The translations under genes and the position numbers were made by a program. From positions 110,658-174,657 of the forward strand of contig CALVLV010000001.1 of assembly GCA_944341075.1 (NCBI GenBank): DNA of 64,000 nt, written 5' to 3'. Positions 7,768-16,626 of this stretch are shown here, piece by piece. The notes beneath the pieces are model-generated. The model was not told where the DNA came from. It ran no database searches and saw only the letters and a list, made by a program, of their open reading frames with translations. The first letter of the stretch is position 1. Each line of letters begins with the position of its first letter. Source of the stretch: an uncultured Clostridia bacterium. GTDB taxonomy: Bacteria; Bacillota; Clostridia; Christensenellales; Borkfalkiaceae.

Positions 7768-8832
7768 TCACCTGATGGCCTTTGTGGTTTCAGCGTCGAA
7801 GAAGTGCATCTTTTCGGGGTCGAAACCTACCTTTATCATGTCGCCGTACTTATATCCGCACCATTCGGCGAACTTGCATACGACTATTTTTGTGCCGATC
7901 TTGCCGTGAACAAGCGTGTTCATGCCAAGGTTTTCGTTGTTTTCCACCCTGAAATCTACGGTGCCGTCCCTTACGATATTTTCGGGGCGGACGCCCAGGA
8001 TTATCGGCTTGCCCTCGTAATCCTTCAAAAGCTCCCTCTGCCCTTCGGTGAGCGGGTATTCGAAGTTTGCGCTTACAAATCTGCCGCCCTCTATCTTGCC
8101 ATCGAACATGTTCATGGGGGGAAGGCCTATGAAGGTTGCAACAAAGGTGTTGGCGGGCTTTTCGTACAGCTCTATGGGCCTGCCTATCTGCTGAACGTGG
8201 CCCATTGACATGCAGACTATTCTGTCGGCAAGCGTAAGGGCTTCGGTCTGGTCGTGCGTTACGTAGATTATGGTGGCGTTCAGCTTTTTGTGCAGGAGCA
8301 TGAGTTCTCTGCGCATGGAGCCGCGCAGCTGCGCGTCGAGGTTAGAGAGCGGCTCGTCAAACAAAAAGACCTTAGGGTTGCGCACTATGGCGCGGCCCAT
8401 TGCCACGCGCTGGCGCTGGCCGCCTGAAAGCTGGCGGGGCTTTTTGTTGAGCTGCGTCTTTAAATCGAGTATCTCTGCCGCAGCCATAACCTTGCGGTGG
8501 ATAATTTCCTTTTTTTCTTTGCGGAGCGTGAGCGAGAAGGCCATGTTCTCATACACGGTCATGTGGCCGTAGAGAGCATAGTTCTGGAACACCATGGCGA
8601 TGTCCCTGTCTTTGGGGGGAAGGCGGGTGCAGTCCTTGCCGTCGATGACCAGCTGACCCTTTGAAATATCTTCCAGCCCCGCCACCATGCGCAGCGTTGT
8701 AGACTTGCCGCAGCCCGAGGGGCCTACCAGCACGATGAACTCGCCGTCGTTGATGTCCATATCGAAGTCATACACCGCCTGAACGCCGCCATCGTAAATT
8801 TTATCGAGGTGTCTTAAGTTAACTTCAGGCAT
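7768..8832 (-). CDS. sugar ABC transporter ATPase, MsmK/UgpC type
   Basis: A 354-residue cytoplasmic ATPase of the CUT1 carbohydrate importers. Visible motifs: Walker A GPSGCGKSTT (about 38-47), Q-loop VFQNYALYGHM, signature LSGGQRQRVAMGRA, Walker B VFLFDEPLSNLD and the H-loop THDQTEA. The last ~120 residues are the regulatory TOBE/OB domain. It overlaps the upstream 4-TM gene by eight bases. Presence of a dedicated ATPase is notable since many Bacillota share one MsmK among transporters; a second copy lies at 22303 in this window. It should power the permeases at 13060-15135. Confidence 0.95.
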   Translation of the reverse strand: MPEVNLRHLDKIYDGGVQAVYDFDMDINDGEFIVLVGPSGCGKSTTLRMVAGLEDISKGQLVIDGKDCTRLPPKDRDIAMVFQNYALYGHMTVYENMAFSLTLRKEKKEIIHRKVMAAAEILDLKTQLNKKPRQLSGGQRQRVAMGRAIVRNPKVFLFDEPLSNLDAQLRGSMRRELMLLHKKLNATIIYVTHDQTEALTLADRIVCMSMGHVQQIGRPIELYEKPANTFVATFIGLPPMNMFDGKIEGGRFVSANFEYPLTEGQRELLKDYEGKPIILGVRPENIVRDGTVDFRVENNENLGMNTLVHGKIGTKIVVCKFAEWCGYKYGDMIKVGFDPEKMHFFDAETTKAIR

Positions 8833-9454
8833 TTTCTACCTCCCCGCTGTCTTTGGCGGCCTCTTCTTTGGCAGAAACTTCTGCAATGGCGCCCTCTACG
8901 GTGAACTTGCCCTCTGCAAGGCCCTTATTGAACGATTCGAGCTGAACGGCCCTTATATAGCCGGTGACCGCCGAGGCAAGTATGCAGCCCGCTGAAAGCA
9001 CGAGATAGATTATGAGTATTGCCGAAAGCGAGGCGGGGCCGAGCGTTGCGCCGAAGTAGCGCACGGAGATGACGTTGGTGCCCGGGTCGAACAGCGTGCC
9101 GCCGCCGCGGGCGATATCTAAGGGATAGATAAATATTCTTACTATCTGCACCACCGCCACGGCGAGCAGCAGCCAGCAGTATTTTTTGTTGTATACCTTT
9201 ACGCCTTCAGACGCAAGGAAGGTGACGAGCAGAACCACAAGGTTGCACAGCACCGAAAGCCCTATAAGGGGGTTGGCGTACGTCTGATAATTCAGCCCGT
9301 AAAACAGCATTAAGTAAAGACAATTTATAAACAAGCCTAAAAGGGCCAGGCCGGAGGCAAGCTTATTGCGCTTATAGCGGAACACATCGGTTCTGATAAT
9401 GTTTTCGCTGGTCATTTCGCGGTTTAAGCCGAGTTTTTCGCGAAGATCGAACAT
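8825..9454 (-). CDS. unknown 4-TM membrane protein, translationally coupled to ATPase
   Basis: A 209-residue protein with hydrophobic segments LASGLALLGLFINCLYLMLF, LIGLSVLCNLVVLLVTFLA, YCWLLLAVAVVQIVRIFIYPL and ASLSAILIIYLVLSAGCILASAVTG, and an acidic C-terminal tail. Its stop codon overlaps the ATPase start, and its start is one base after the preceding gene's stop, so the three are one translational unit. It belongs to no family I know. The tight coupling suggests a subunit or accessory factor of the importer. Confidence 0.8.
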   Translation of the reverse strand: MFDLREKLGLNREMTSENIIRTDVFRYKRNKLASGLALLGLFINCLYLMLFYGLNYQTYANPLIGLSVLCNLVVLLVTFLASEGVKVYNKKYCWLLLAVAVVQIVRIFIYPLDIARGGGTLFDPGTNVISVRYFGATLGPASLSAILIIYLVLSAGCILASAVTGYIRAVQLESFNKGLAEGKFTVEGAIAEVSAKEEAAKDSGEVENA

Positions 9455-9455
9455 A

Positions 9456-10061
9456 TTACGCCGCCTCCCTTACCGTATTGCCTGCAAGGAGGGCCTTTTC
9501 ACCCTTCATCAGCTTTATTTTCCACAATAAGTTATATACAAGCGCGAGCGCGTCGGCTATTACTATAGCCGCTATTATGTAGCCTATAGTCCACATAGCA
9601 GTGTCGTCTCTGTATTCAAGTATCTGAACTACCTGGGTCTCTATTATCTGCCTGTACGCCTCCCAGTCGACGTCGTTCACAAAGCCTGCGTGGCACGCAG
9701 CGGTGAGAGCGATTATCATTATGGCAGTTATTGCGGCAAAGGCTGCGGTGCCTATTACCGCCACATAGTTGGTCACGTAGTAGTTGCGCCTTTTGTTAGA
9801 GGCGGTTATATACATAAACGCCACCCAAAGCAGGAAAACTATGCCCATTGCAAGCAGCACCACGTTCACCGTCTGGCACAGGTCGTACAGATCGTCGGCA
9901 TTTATAGGCGATCCGGTATACGTATATGCCGGCGAAATATATGTCAGTTTCGACATTGCGGAGATGGGCGTGCAGAACAGCAGGGCGTATACTATGCACA
10001 GCGCGCTTATTATAAGCGAGACCAGCGTAAGTATCTTTTGAAACCGCATCTGAGTTTTCAT
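9456..10061 (-). CDS. unknown 4-TM membrane protein downstream of binding protein
   Basis: A 201-residue protein started at ATG 10061 because AGGGGA lies at the right distance; the frame remains open further upstream. Hydrophobic segments: ILTLVSLIISALCIVYALLF, NVVLLAMGIVFLLWVAFMYI, VIGTAAFAAITAIMIIALTAA and IGYIIAAIVIADALALVYNLL. Between the first and second lies a ~40-residue, Tyr-rich probable outside loop (TYISPAYTYTGSPINADDLYD). Unknown family. It is the first gene after the solute-binding protein and its stem-loop. Confidence 0.78.
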   Translation of the reverse strand: MKTQMRFQKILTLVSLIISALCIVYALLFCTPISAMSKLTYISPAYTYTGSPINADDLYDLCQTVNVVLLAMGIVFLLWVAFMYITASNKRRNYYVTNYVAVIGTAAFAAITAIMIIALTAACHAGFVNDVDWEAYRQIIETQVVQILEYRDDTAMWTIGYIIAAIVIADALALVYNLLWKIKLMKGEKALLAGNTVREAA

Positions 10062-10141
10062 ATCATTTCCCCTGAAAAGTTTTGCGGTGCGCCCGCCCGG
10101 GGCGGGCGCACACAGCAAAAACAGAAGTTACCTTTTTATTG

Positions 10142-10170
10142 CGGGGCGGGCAGGGAACCGCCCGCCGCCG
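10142..10170 (-). promoter_or_regulatory. intercistronic stem-loop after binding-protein gene
   Basis: GC-rich inverted repeat centred on GGCGGGC/GCCCGCC immediately downstream of the solute-binding-protein stop. There is no T tract, so it is more likely an mRNA-stabilising stem-loop or partial attenuator. In binding-protein operons this feature commonly sets higher expression of the binding protein than of distal genes. Confidence 0.55.
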
Positions 10171-10196
10171 CTTACGTTTTTTAAACCTTAAGTTTA

Positions 10197-12956
10197 TCAG
10201 TCGCCGAAGAATTCAAGTATATCCTGCCAAGCAGCCTGCATGAGGGCTTCAAAGCCTTTTATGCCGCCTGCGCTTGCGCCGAATGCAGATACTGCGCTGA
10301 GAGCGTCAGCCATGCCTGCGCCCGTTGCGGGGATAGTGAAGGCGTTACCTGCATACGAACGAGCCTCACTGTAGCCAAGGCCGAACCAGATGACGTCGTT
10401 GGGAAGGTTGGTTGAGTCGCCGCTGTCGCCGCTGAATACGTTGTTGGTGAGCACGTTGAAGGTGGTGTTTATAGCGCTTGCAGTGTTGGAGTCGTAGGGA
10501 AGAGTTGTGGGAACTATGGTGTACCACAGACTATCCTTTGCGTTGTCAAGCTGAAGGAATACATGGCTTATGGTGCCGTTTACAAGGCTGATAGCAACCT
10601 TATCTGCGCCCTCGATACCGATATCGGGAGTGCACTGGTATTCGAAGGACTGAAGCTTGTTGCCCATGGGCTGAGCCGAACCGATTACGCCGCGGGCGTA
10701 GTTGGTATAGCTGCGCGCATAGCCCCAGCTTTCGGTAACGGTGCCTTTTTCAGAGAGCTGAACGCCGTTTACCTTGTGGCCGAGATAGAGCATCTGGTTA
10801 GCGGTAGTCATTATGGGCTGCTGCTGGCCTTTGTAGAGCACGCCGGTGTAAACTTCGTTTTTGTAGATGAAGTACTGGGCGGCATTTTCAGCCTTTACGG
10901 TGTACTGGTCGCTGCCGGGAACCTGAACGGCTACGTCCGAGAGGGTAACGTTTGTAACCTTGGTGCCGTACCACCAGCCGTTGTCGGTTGCGGTGTAGCT
11001 GCCGTCGGTGTTTTCCTTGGCGGTGTTGCCGTTGGTGGACTGCTGGCCGTACGTCATTACAAACTGGCCGTCGTTAGAGAACATGTAGTCTATAACTGCA
11101 AGCGCCGCAGCCAGCCTTTCGGAGTTGCCGCTTACGTTTGCGTAAGGGATGGCAAAGCCGGTGTTCTTTACAGAGCGCCACGATTCGGTGAAGCGCATGT
11201 ACTTGCTGTTGCCGTCGTAGTCATAGCTTATGCCGTCCACATTGTCCGTGGTAGCGGTGTCGCCGTCGTTCCACTTGGAAACGGGGGTAACTATGGGAGC
11301 GAAGTTATAGTCTTCAGGCAGGTCGTTTATATTCGTTTCACCCATAAGGGCATAGCCGCCGTTTGCCGTCTGCGTCTGCACATAGTCATAAATCATGAAG
11401 ATAACAGGACTTTTTGAATCGGTATAATAACTCGTCTTGCCAGACTGGTTATTGGTACCGGTGTAGAGAAGGCCTTCCTTGACCATGTCGTTGAGGTTGT
11501 CGAGCGCCTCCCACATGTCTGCGCCGGTGCGCGCGTCGTGCAGAACGCCGTCCTTATCTATATAGGTGTACTGGTAGCGGGAGGTAAGGCCGCGCACGCC
11601 GTACAGTTCGCCTGCAAGCGAGGTGAGGTCGTTCTGGCGCTGTACGTTGCCCTGGCGGGCGCCGATAGCATAGACCTGATTATCTTTAATATTGATACTG
11701 TCGCCGAGGTTTACCGTGTTGGTAACTATGCAGCGGGAGAGCGCCACAAGCAGGTCTACATCCCATGCGGCGTTGTAGCCGTTGAATACATCGGAACGGG
11801 TCTTGTAGAAAGATTCGCCGCCGGTTGCCGCGGTGCGGTAAGCTGCGTCTATATATGCCTGAAGTATGGCAACGAGCTGCTTGCCGGTAACGGCGCCTTT
11901 GGTGCTGTTGATCACGTCGTTCTGAATGTCGACAATGTTGCCGCTGGTTCCGGTATACGCCGAGCCCTTGGCGTCAGAGATGGCTTTGCCGAGCGCGGTA
12001 GACGTATCTTTGGCCTGAGCAAGCGCGTTGGAGTAGCTTACATACACGTTTGCAGTGGTGCTGCCGTTTGCGCTGTTGGTCGTCTCTACCCACCAGTCTT
12101 CGCTGCCCATGAATGCCTCTACAGAGGTCTTTGCGCCGTTGAGCGAGGCGTTGGGAGCTCGCTGGGTATTATCGTAAGAAATATCTTCTTCGTCATCGCC
12201 GGAAGAGGGGGTCTTGCCTTCGTCGGGGTTGGTCTTGCCGGAAGCCTGAGCAGCAAAGGTTATGCCGTCTGCCATAGTTGAAACATCACCGTCGAGCAGG
12301 GCGATCACCCAGTGCTGGTTGGCAAGTTCGTACTTTTCGATATCGTCGTTGCCGTCGAAGTAGGGTGCGTAGTATATGGCGCCCGTCTGAGTGCTGGAAG
12401 TCAGCGACATTTTAACTACGGGGTTCTGATCGAGGAAGTACTTGAAGTTGGGCATGTAGTCCATATACAGCGACAGGTCGAGGAAGGAGTTGTTTGCAGC
12501 GCCCTCGTTGACTATCGCGGTGGAGTCGCCCGATATCATGGTATATGTGCCGAGCAATCTGTCTGTAACAGCCTGTGAAATCTGCTGAGCGCTGCTGAGG
12601 GCCGTGAAGGAGTCGACAAGGCTTACGTCGAGTTCTTCCGAAAGAGTCTTCCATGCAGGTTTCATATCGCCTGTACCATATTTGACGCCGTCGGGAAGGG
12701 TAACTTCGCTGCCCTGCGCGATCTTGTTGTTGCGGAAAGAAATGGTATACGTGCTGTTCTGGCCCATGTTCATGCTGAGCTGGGTGCCGCTTTTGTATGA
12801 AAGCTTGTTGTTTTCATCAACAGAAACATCAAGCACAGGCTGACTTGTTGTAAGTCTATCCCTGTCCTTATCTTCGCAAGCCGCAAACGAAAAGCACATT
12901 GCGCCGGCAAGCACAACGCTTACCACGGCAGTTGCAATTTTTTTGGTCTTACTCAT
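10197..12956 (-). CDS. very large sugar-binding lipoprotein of ABC importer
   Basis: A 919-residue exported protein. The start MSKTKKIATAVVSVVLAGAMCFSFAAC is a signal peptide with a lipobox (FAAC, Cys about 27), so it is lipid-anchored outside the membrane. Dispersed segments fit an extracellular solute-binding protein (GADMWEALDNLNDMVKEGLLYTG; MTYGQQSTNGNT; AALAVIDYMFSNDGQ). It is about twice the size of ordinary CUT1 binding proteins, like the LplA/YtcQ branch that goes with LplB/LplC permeases. Long Ser/Thr/Asn-rich stretches and Tyr/Trp residues suit a large oligosaccharide. Ligand is inferred to be a pectin fragment from the downstream GH28 and GH105 genes. Confidence 0.85.
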   Translation of the reverse strand: MSKTKKIATAVVSVVLAGAMCFSFAACEDKDRDRLTTSQPVLDVSVDENNKLSYKSGTQLSMNMGQNSTYTISFRNNKIAQGSEVTLPDGVKYGTGDMKPAWKTLSEELDVSLVDSFTALSSAQQISQAVTDRLLGTYTMISGDSTAIVNEGAANNSFLDLSLYMDYMPNFKYFLDQNPVVKMSLTSSTQTGAIYYAPYFDGNDDIEKYELANQHWVIALLDGDVSTMADGITFAAQASGKTNPDEGKTPSSGDDEEDISYDNTQRAPNASLNGAKTSVEAFMGSEDWWVETTNSANGSTTANVYVSYSNALAQAKDTSTALGKAISDAKGSAYTGTSGNIVDIQNDVINSTKGAVTGKQLVAILQAYIDAAYRTAATGGESFYKTRSDVFNGYNAAWDVDLLVALSRCIVTNTVNLGDSINIKDNQVYAIGARQGNVQRQNDLTSLAGELYGVRGLTSRYQYTYIDKDGVLHDARTGADMWEALDNLNDMVKEGLLYTGTNNQSGKTSYYTDSKSPVIFMIYDYVQTQTANGGYALMGETNINDLPEDYNFAPIVTPVSKWNDGDTATTDNVDGISYDYDGNSKYMRFTESWRSVKNTGFAIPYANVSGNSERLAAALAVIDYMFSNDGQFVMTYGQQSTNGNTAKENTDGSYTATDNGWWYGTKVTNVTLSDVAVQVPGSDQYTVKAENAAQYFIYKNEVYTGVLYKGQQQPIMTTANQMLYLGHKVNGVQLSEKGTVTESWGYARSYTNYARGVIGSAQPMGNKLQSFEYQCTPDIGIEGADKVAISLVNGTISHVFLQLDNAKDSLWYTIVPTTLPYDSNTASAINTTFNVLTNNVFSGDSGDSTNLPNDVIWFGLGYSEARSYAGNAFTIPATGAGMADALSAVSAFGASAGGIKGFEALMQAAWQDILEFFGD

Positions 12957-13059
12957 ATTTTTCTCCTTATAATTAATTAAAATATATAAACCCGAGTAAC
13001 CGTTAAAGGTTTATATTCTCCATTCATCAGTGCGGGCCTTTCACCCGCGCAGGGAGGCG

Positions 13060-14043
13060 TTATTCCTTTACGCCGCCCATATTTACGCCCTTTGCAAAGT
13101 ACTTTTGTATGAAGGGGTAAATTACAAGTATGGGAATTACAGAGCAGACTACTATGGCGTAAGCGCACGCTTCGGCGGCGTAGCCGTAGTCGCCGTACTG
13201 CCTGTCCCACAGGGCCTGATCGTATTCGTCTATGGTGGGGTTGATTATGTTGGTGTATGTTTCGAGGAAGTTCCTCAGATAAACCTGCACCGGCCACGAA
13301 TACGGCTGGCCCGAAGCCTCGGTACCCAATACGCGCATTGCCCAGAAGTAGCCGTTCCAGCGCGAAATTCCGAAGAACAGCGCAACGGTGGCTATTGTGG
13401 CCTTGCTCATGGGTATGTATACCTTGGTGAGTATCTGCATTTCCGTGGCGCCGTCTATCCTTGCCGCCTCCTCAATCTCTGCGGGCACGCCCTCGAAGGA
13501 GTTGCGCAGCAAGATTATGTTGGTGGCGTTCATGCCCATGGCTATAACAATAAGCCACTTGCCGTCTATAGTCGTCTGCCACGAACCGGGATCCTGCCCG
13601 GCTATGGTTGCGAACGCCTGGCCGGTTACAACGTAGTTGTTGTAGGTTGCAACAACGCCCGCCGTGAACCACATTGTGAACACAAGGAAGAAGTTCCAGC
13701 CCCTGCGGCCCATAAGCCTCTTTTTAGAAAGGGCATATGCGCCGAGGATAGAGTAGAACAGCGACCATATTGTGCCGAAAAAGGTCATGAACAGCGTGTT
13801 TGCGTAAGCCACCCAGAATTCGGTGTTGGTGAACGCCCATTCGTAAGCCTTTATACTGAAGCCTATGCTGTTGCCGACCATCGGCAGAAGAACAACGTTG
13901 CCGCTATCCAGCGCCGCGCCGTCGCTGAACGAGGCGCCCAGGGCATAGAAGAACGGGTATACGCACAGAAGTGCAAAGATGATAAGTAAAACGTAGGCCA
14001 CTATTTTGAAGATAAGCTCTGACGTTTCCATTCTGCGTTTCAT
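13060..14043 (-). CDS. carbohydrate ABC permease, LplC/YtcP type
   Basis: A 327-residue inner-membrane permease with six predicted TM segments (for example VAYVLLIIFALLCVYPFFYALG and IVVCSVIPILVIYPFIQKYF). The EAA loop that contacts the ATPase is clear: EGVPAEIEEAARIDGATEMQILTKVYIPMSK. The C-terminus ...KYFAKGVNMGGVKE is typical of this family. It lies 15 bases after the partner permease gene and before the binding-protein gene, in the usual lplB-lplC-lplA order. Substrate is inferred from operon context. Confidence 0.94.
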   Translation of the reverse strand: MKRRMETSELIFKIVAYVLLIIFALLCVYPFFYALGASFSDGAALDSGNVVLLPMVGNSIGFSIKAYEWAFTNTEFWVAYANTLFMTFFGTIWSLFYSILGAYALSKKRLMGRRGWNFFLVFTMWFTAGVVATYNNYVVTGQAFATIAGQDPGSWQTTIDGKWLIVIAMGMNATNIILLRNSFEGVPAEIEEAARIDGATEMQILTKVYIPMSKATIATVALFFGISRWNGYFWAMRVLGTEASGQPYSWPVQVYLRNFLETYTNIINPTIDEYDQALWDRQYGDYGYAAEACAYAIVVCSVIPILVIYPFIQKYFAKGVNMGGVKE

Positions 14044-14058
14044 ACAGCGCCTACCCCC

Positions 14059-15135
14059 TTAATAAAGCGATACGTCGGTAGCCTTGCGGCTGACCATGTT
14101 AGAGCCGATAACCAGGCACATGCCGATAAGGTTATTGAGCATTTCGCCCGCCATTGCCACGCCTTCGCCGCCCGATGTGGCGCTCCAGCGGTTTGCCCAT
14201 ACAGATACGGTTGCGCCCACCTGGTAGTTATCCTTTGTGGATGTTGCCGTGCCCTGGGTGACGAACAGGAATACCTTTTCGTAAGATACGTTCAGAAGCG
14301 AACCTATCTTCATTATCAGCATTATGACTACGGTTGAAAGTATGCTGGGTATTACCACATAGCGCATCTGCTGCATTTTGCCCGCGCCGTCTATCTGCGC
14401 CGCTTCGTACGACGTAGGCGACACCGCGATTATTGCGGCAAAGAATACTATACTGTCGTAGCCGGCATGCTCCCACAGGTCAGAGACGATATATATCGCC
14501 CTGAAGTACTGCGTGCTGTTTACAAGGCCGCTTTGCGCCTGCAGCGCAAGGTTGCTTTCCGGCCCGCAGATGGCAATGAGCAGCTGGGCAAGGGGGCCCT
14601 GCGCGGTGTTGCCGCCGCACAGCGTTATCATCAGCGAGGAGATAACGACTATGGACATGAATTTGGGCAGGTATACGCACACCTGGACTACGCTGCGCAC
14701 TATGTTGGAGCGGATCTCGTTGAAGAAGAGCGCCAATATAATGGGCAACGGGAAGCCGAACAGAAGCCCGTAGAACGCCAGAATGAAGGTGTTGCGGAAC
14801 GACTGCCAGAAGTCAACGTAGTACGTACTGCTCGAATTGAACAACTGCGCGAAGTTCTCGATGCCGTACCAGCCGCGTTCAGAGGGGTCGATCGCCGTGG
14901 TCGCGTCTTTAAACACCGTCAAAAGCTCGTACATGGGCGCGTATCTCCACAAAAGATACACAAGCACCATGGGCACGAGCATCAGGTAAAGGCGCCAATC
15001 GGCAAGGATCTTAAGCCCGATCTCCTTCCAGCGGCTCTTTTCGACTTCGTCCCTGACTTGTTGATCGGGGGATACCGAATAGGTACCGGTAGTCTCGTCA
15101 TACGTCAGGAAGTCGTCGCATTTGAGTTTGAACAT
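14059..15135 (-). CDS. carbohydrate ABC permease, LplB/YtcO type
   Basis: A 358-residue permease. I start it at ATG 15135 because GGAGGG lies six bases upstream; a further ATG at 15147 overlaps that ribosome site. A 60-residue charged N-terminal tail precedes the first TM segment (LYLMLVPMVLVYLLWRYAPMYELL). The EAA loop reads SYEAAQIDGAGKMQQMRYVVIPSI. The C-terminus NMVSRKATDVSLY is characteristic of the family. It is the promoter-proximal gene of the importer and pectinase operon. Confidence 0.94.
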   Translation of the reverse strand: MFKLKCDDFLTYDETTGTYSVSPDQQVRDEVEKSRWKEIGLKILADWRLYLMLVPMVLVYLLWRYAPMYELLTVFKDATTAIDPSERGWYGIENFAQLFNSSSTYYVDFWQSFRNTFILAFYGLLFGFPLPIILALFFNEIRSNIVRSVVQVCVYLPKFMSIVVISSLMITLCGGNTAQGPLAQLLIAICGPESNLALQAQSGLVNSTQYFRAIYIVSDLWEHAGYDSIVFFAAIIAVSPTSYEAAQIDGAGKMQQMRYVVIPSILSTVVIMLIMKIGSLLNVSYEKVFLFVTQGTATSTKDNYQVGATVSVWANRWSATSGGEGVAMAGEMLNNLIGMCLVIGSNMVSRKATDVSLY

Positions 15136-15148
15136 AAATCCCTCCATA

Positions 15149-15170
15149 TCACTTGAAAAGAGTTAAGTGA
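15149..15170. promoter_or_regulatory. inverted repeat upstream of the importer operon
   Basis: TCACTT (15149-15154) and AAGTGA (15165-15170) are separated by ten bases and lie just before the ribosome site of the first permease gene. It may be an operator. No strong -35/-10 pair could be assigned next to it. Confidence 0.4.
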
Positions 15171-15699
15171 AATAGTTATAAAAAAACCAAAAGCTTTGCC
15201 GTGCGCAGCGGGCGGTTTTAATGGTTGTCCCCCGATGCCCTTCCACTCCCCGCGCCGCCATGGGTTTTGCCTTTGAGCGGGTTTGCCGCCGCTTTAAGGC
15301 CGCCTTGCAGCGGTGCCATTCGCGGAAAAAGCGCCCTTGCCGCAGGTTTGCCGTTCCGTTTGGGGTGCGGAGCGGGTCTTGCGGCTTCAGCGCAGGTGCA
15401 CGCCGTTTTAAGGCCGTGCAACCGCTTTGTGGTTTTTTGCCGTTGTTATTCCTTAAAATTTAAAGATTTTTTTCTGCACCTTGAAAAATTTATTTTGCAG
15501 CGCCCTGACAGAGTCAGCTTGCAGCGCCCTGAAAATTTTAAGGAAGATGTTTTTGTGCAGCAAATATTGCATTTGCTGCAAAGGCGGGGCGCCCCGCCGG
15601 ATTTTTATGGTATAGCAGTTGCCTGCCGTATACCGTATATAATATAATGTATTTTTGTCTGTTTATGTCGCTTACAGGGCTGCAACCCGCCGTGGCGGT
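15171..15699. other. gene-free spacer with hairpins
   Basis: About 530 bases without a credible gene. It contains GC-rich sequence resembling degenerate repeats, a 15-base direct repeat (CTTGCAGCGCCCTGA, about 15496 and 15520), a hairpin GCAGCAAAT/ATTTGCTGC (15557-15579) and a perfect palindrome GGCGGGGC/GCCCCGCC (15583-15598). The two hairpins are placed to terminate the membrane-protein gene that ends at 15700. Open frames here lack ribosome sites and family features. Confidence 0.6.
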
Positions 15700-16413
15700 T
15701 CACCCGAACATGTCGCCGCCCTTTTTGTTGAGCGAGCGAAGCGTTTCTTCATCTATCTCCACGGGCTGTTCGCCGAAGTTATCGGCCATGAGCTTTTCCC
15801 TGCGCTCTTTGTCCAGGCGGATAAGATAGTCGCGCTGGTTTTCCATCATGCCGTCCAGCCTGCGCATTATAAGCAGTATCACCGCGCCCATGGCAAGCGA
15901 CAACAGTTCGGAAGGCCCCATAAAGCCGAGCAGCGCGGCAAGGAAATTTTCGCCGAAGCACAGGCTTACCAGCACCCTGCCAACGAGCACCGCCACCCAG
16001 CCGCACAGCATGTACAACAGGGTGAAGTACCACGCCGAGGTTATGCGCCTGTAGCCCATGAACCTTACCATCAGGTATGCAAGCCCCACAAAGGCGCCGC
16101 CCGCGGCGTATGTAAGGTAGTACTGAAGCGCCATGGAGTAGTATTCGCCGCCCGAGGTGAGCACGGAGAGCGTGCAGTACAGCAGGCCGTCTGCAACGGC
16201 GTAGAACATACCGTACCACCCCCACCGCACCATTACCAGCAGCGAAACGGGGATGCCCACCGAAAAGAAGAATGTGGAGATATCCGATGCGAACCACCTT
16301 GTAAACGCAAAGAAACTTATAAGCCCGAACGCAACCAGAATGGCTGCAAAAATCAGCAGATCGGTAGCGCGGTACCTTGCAAATGAAATTAGTCTTGAAC
16401 CGTTTTTACGCAT
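15700..16413 (-). CDS. 6-TM membrane protein, possibly an ECF-type substrate component
   Basis: About 237 residues from ATG 16413; a TTG five codons upstream is possible and neither has a good ribosome site. Roughly six TM segments are visible (LLIFAAILVAFGLISFFAF, FFFSVGIPVSLLVMVRWGWYG, YYLTYAAGGAFVGLAYLMV, WYFTLLYMLCGWVAVLVGRVLV, LGFMGPSELLSLAMGAVILLI), then a 55-residue charged tail. The layout and size recall S components of energy-coupling-factor vitamin transporters, but I could not confirm the AxxxA coupling motif. Unknown otherwise. It is divergent from the pectin methylesterase. Confidence 0.7.
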   Translation of the reverse strand: MRKNGSRLISFARYRATDLLIFAAILVAFGLISFFAFTRWFASDISTFFFSVGIPVSLLVMVRWGWYGMFYAVADGLLYCTLSVLTSGGEYYSMALQYYLTYAAGGAFVGLAYLMVRFMGYRRITSAWYFTLLYMLCGWVAVLVGRVLVSLCFGENFLAALLGFMGPSELLSLAMGAVILLIMRRLDGMMENQRDYLIRLDKERREKLMADNFGEQPVEIDEETLRSLNKKGGDMFG

Positions 16414-16538
16414 CTTACAAAATATCAAACAAATTTTTTTGCAATATTCGACAAAAACTTTGCATTTAATTGTTATGTTTTCACATTTAGCTTATTCATT
16501 ATAACATATACATTTTTAAAATGCAATAGCTTTTTTAA

Positions 16539-16567
16539 TTGTTTCACAAAAAAAATTGTGGTACAAT
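16539..16567 (+). promoter_or_regulatory. promoter of pectin methylesterase with operator-like palindrome
   Basis: TTGTTT (16539-16544), 17 bases, TACAAT (16562-16567). The spacer is itself an inverted repeat, CACAA (16545-16549) A6 TTGTG (16556-16560). This resembles the TTCACAA motif found upstream of uronate genes at 22196, 23439 and 26701, so a shared regulator is possible. Confidence 0.6.
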
Positions 16568-16626
16568 CATACCCGAGGTGCCTTTTACCGTAAAATCTGC
16601 AATAAAAATGCACCAAGGAGAATAAA

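Noticed and set aside
10563-12578. Several 80-280-codon plus-strand frames
   Set aside because: They are antisense to the binding lipoprotein, whose signal peptide, lipobox and family segments are clear.
13030-13989. 319-codon plus-strand frame
   Set aside because: Antisense to the LplC-type permease with its EAA motif; GC-rich codon use leaves the opposite strand open.
15171-15699. Genes in the spacer (frames of 67-140 codons)
   Set aside because: No ribosome sites, Cys/Arg/Gly-rich nonsense products, and repeat-like DNA.
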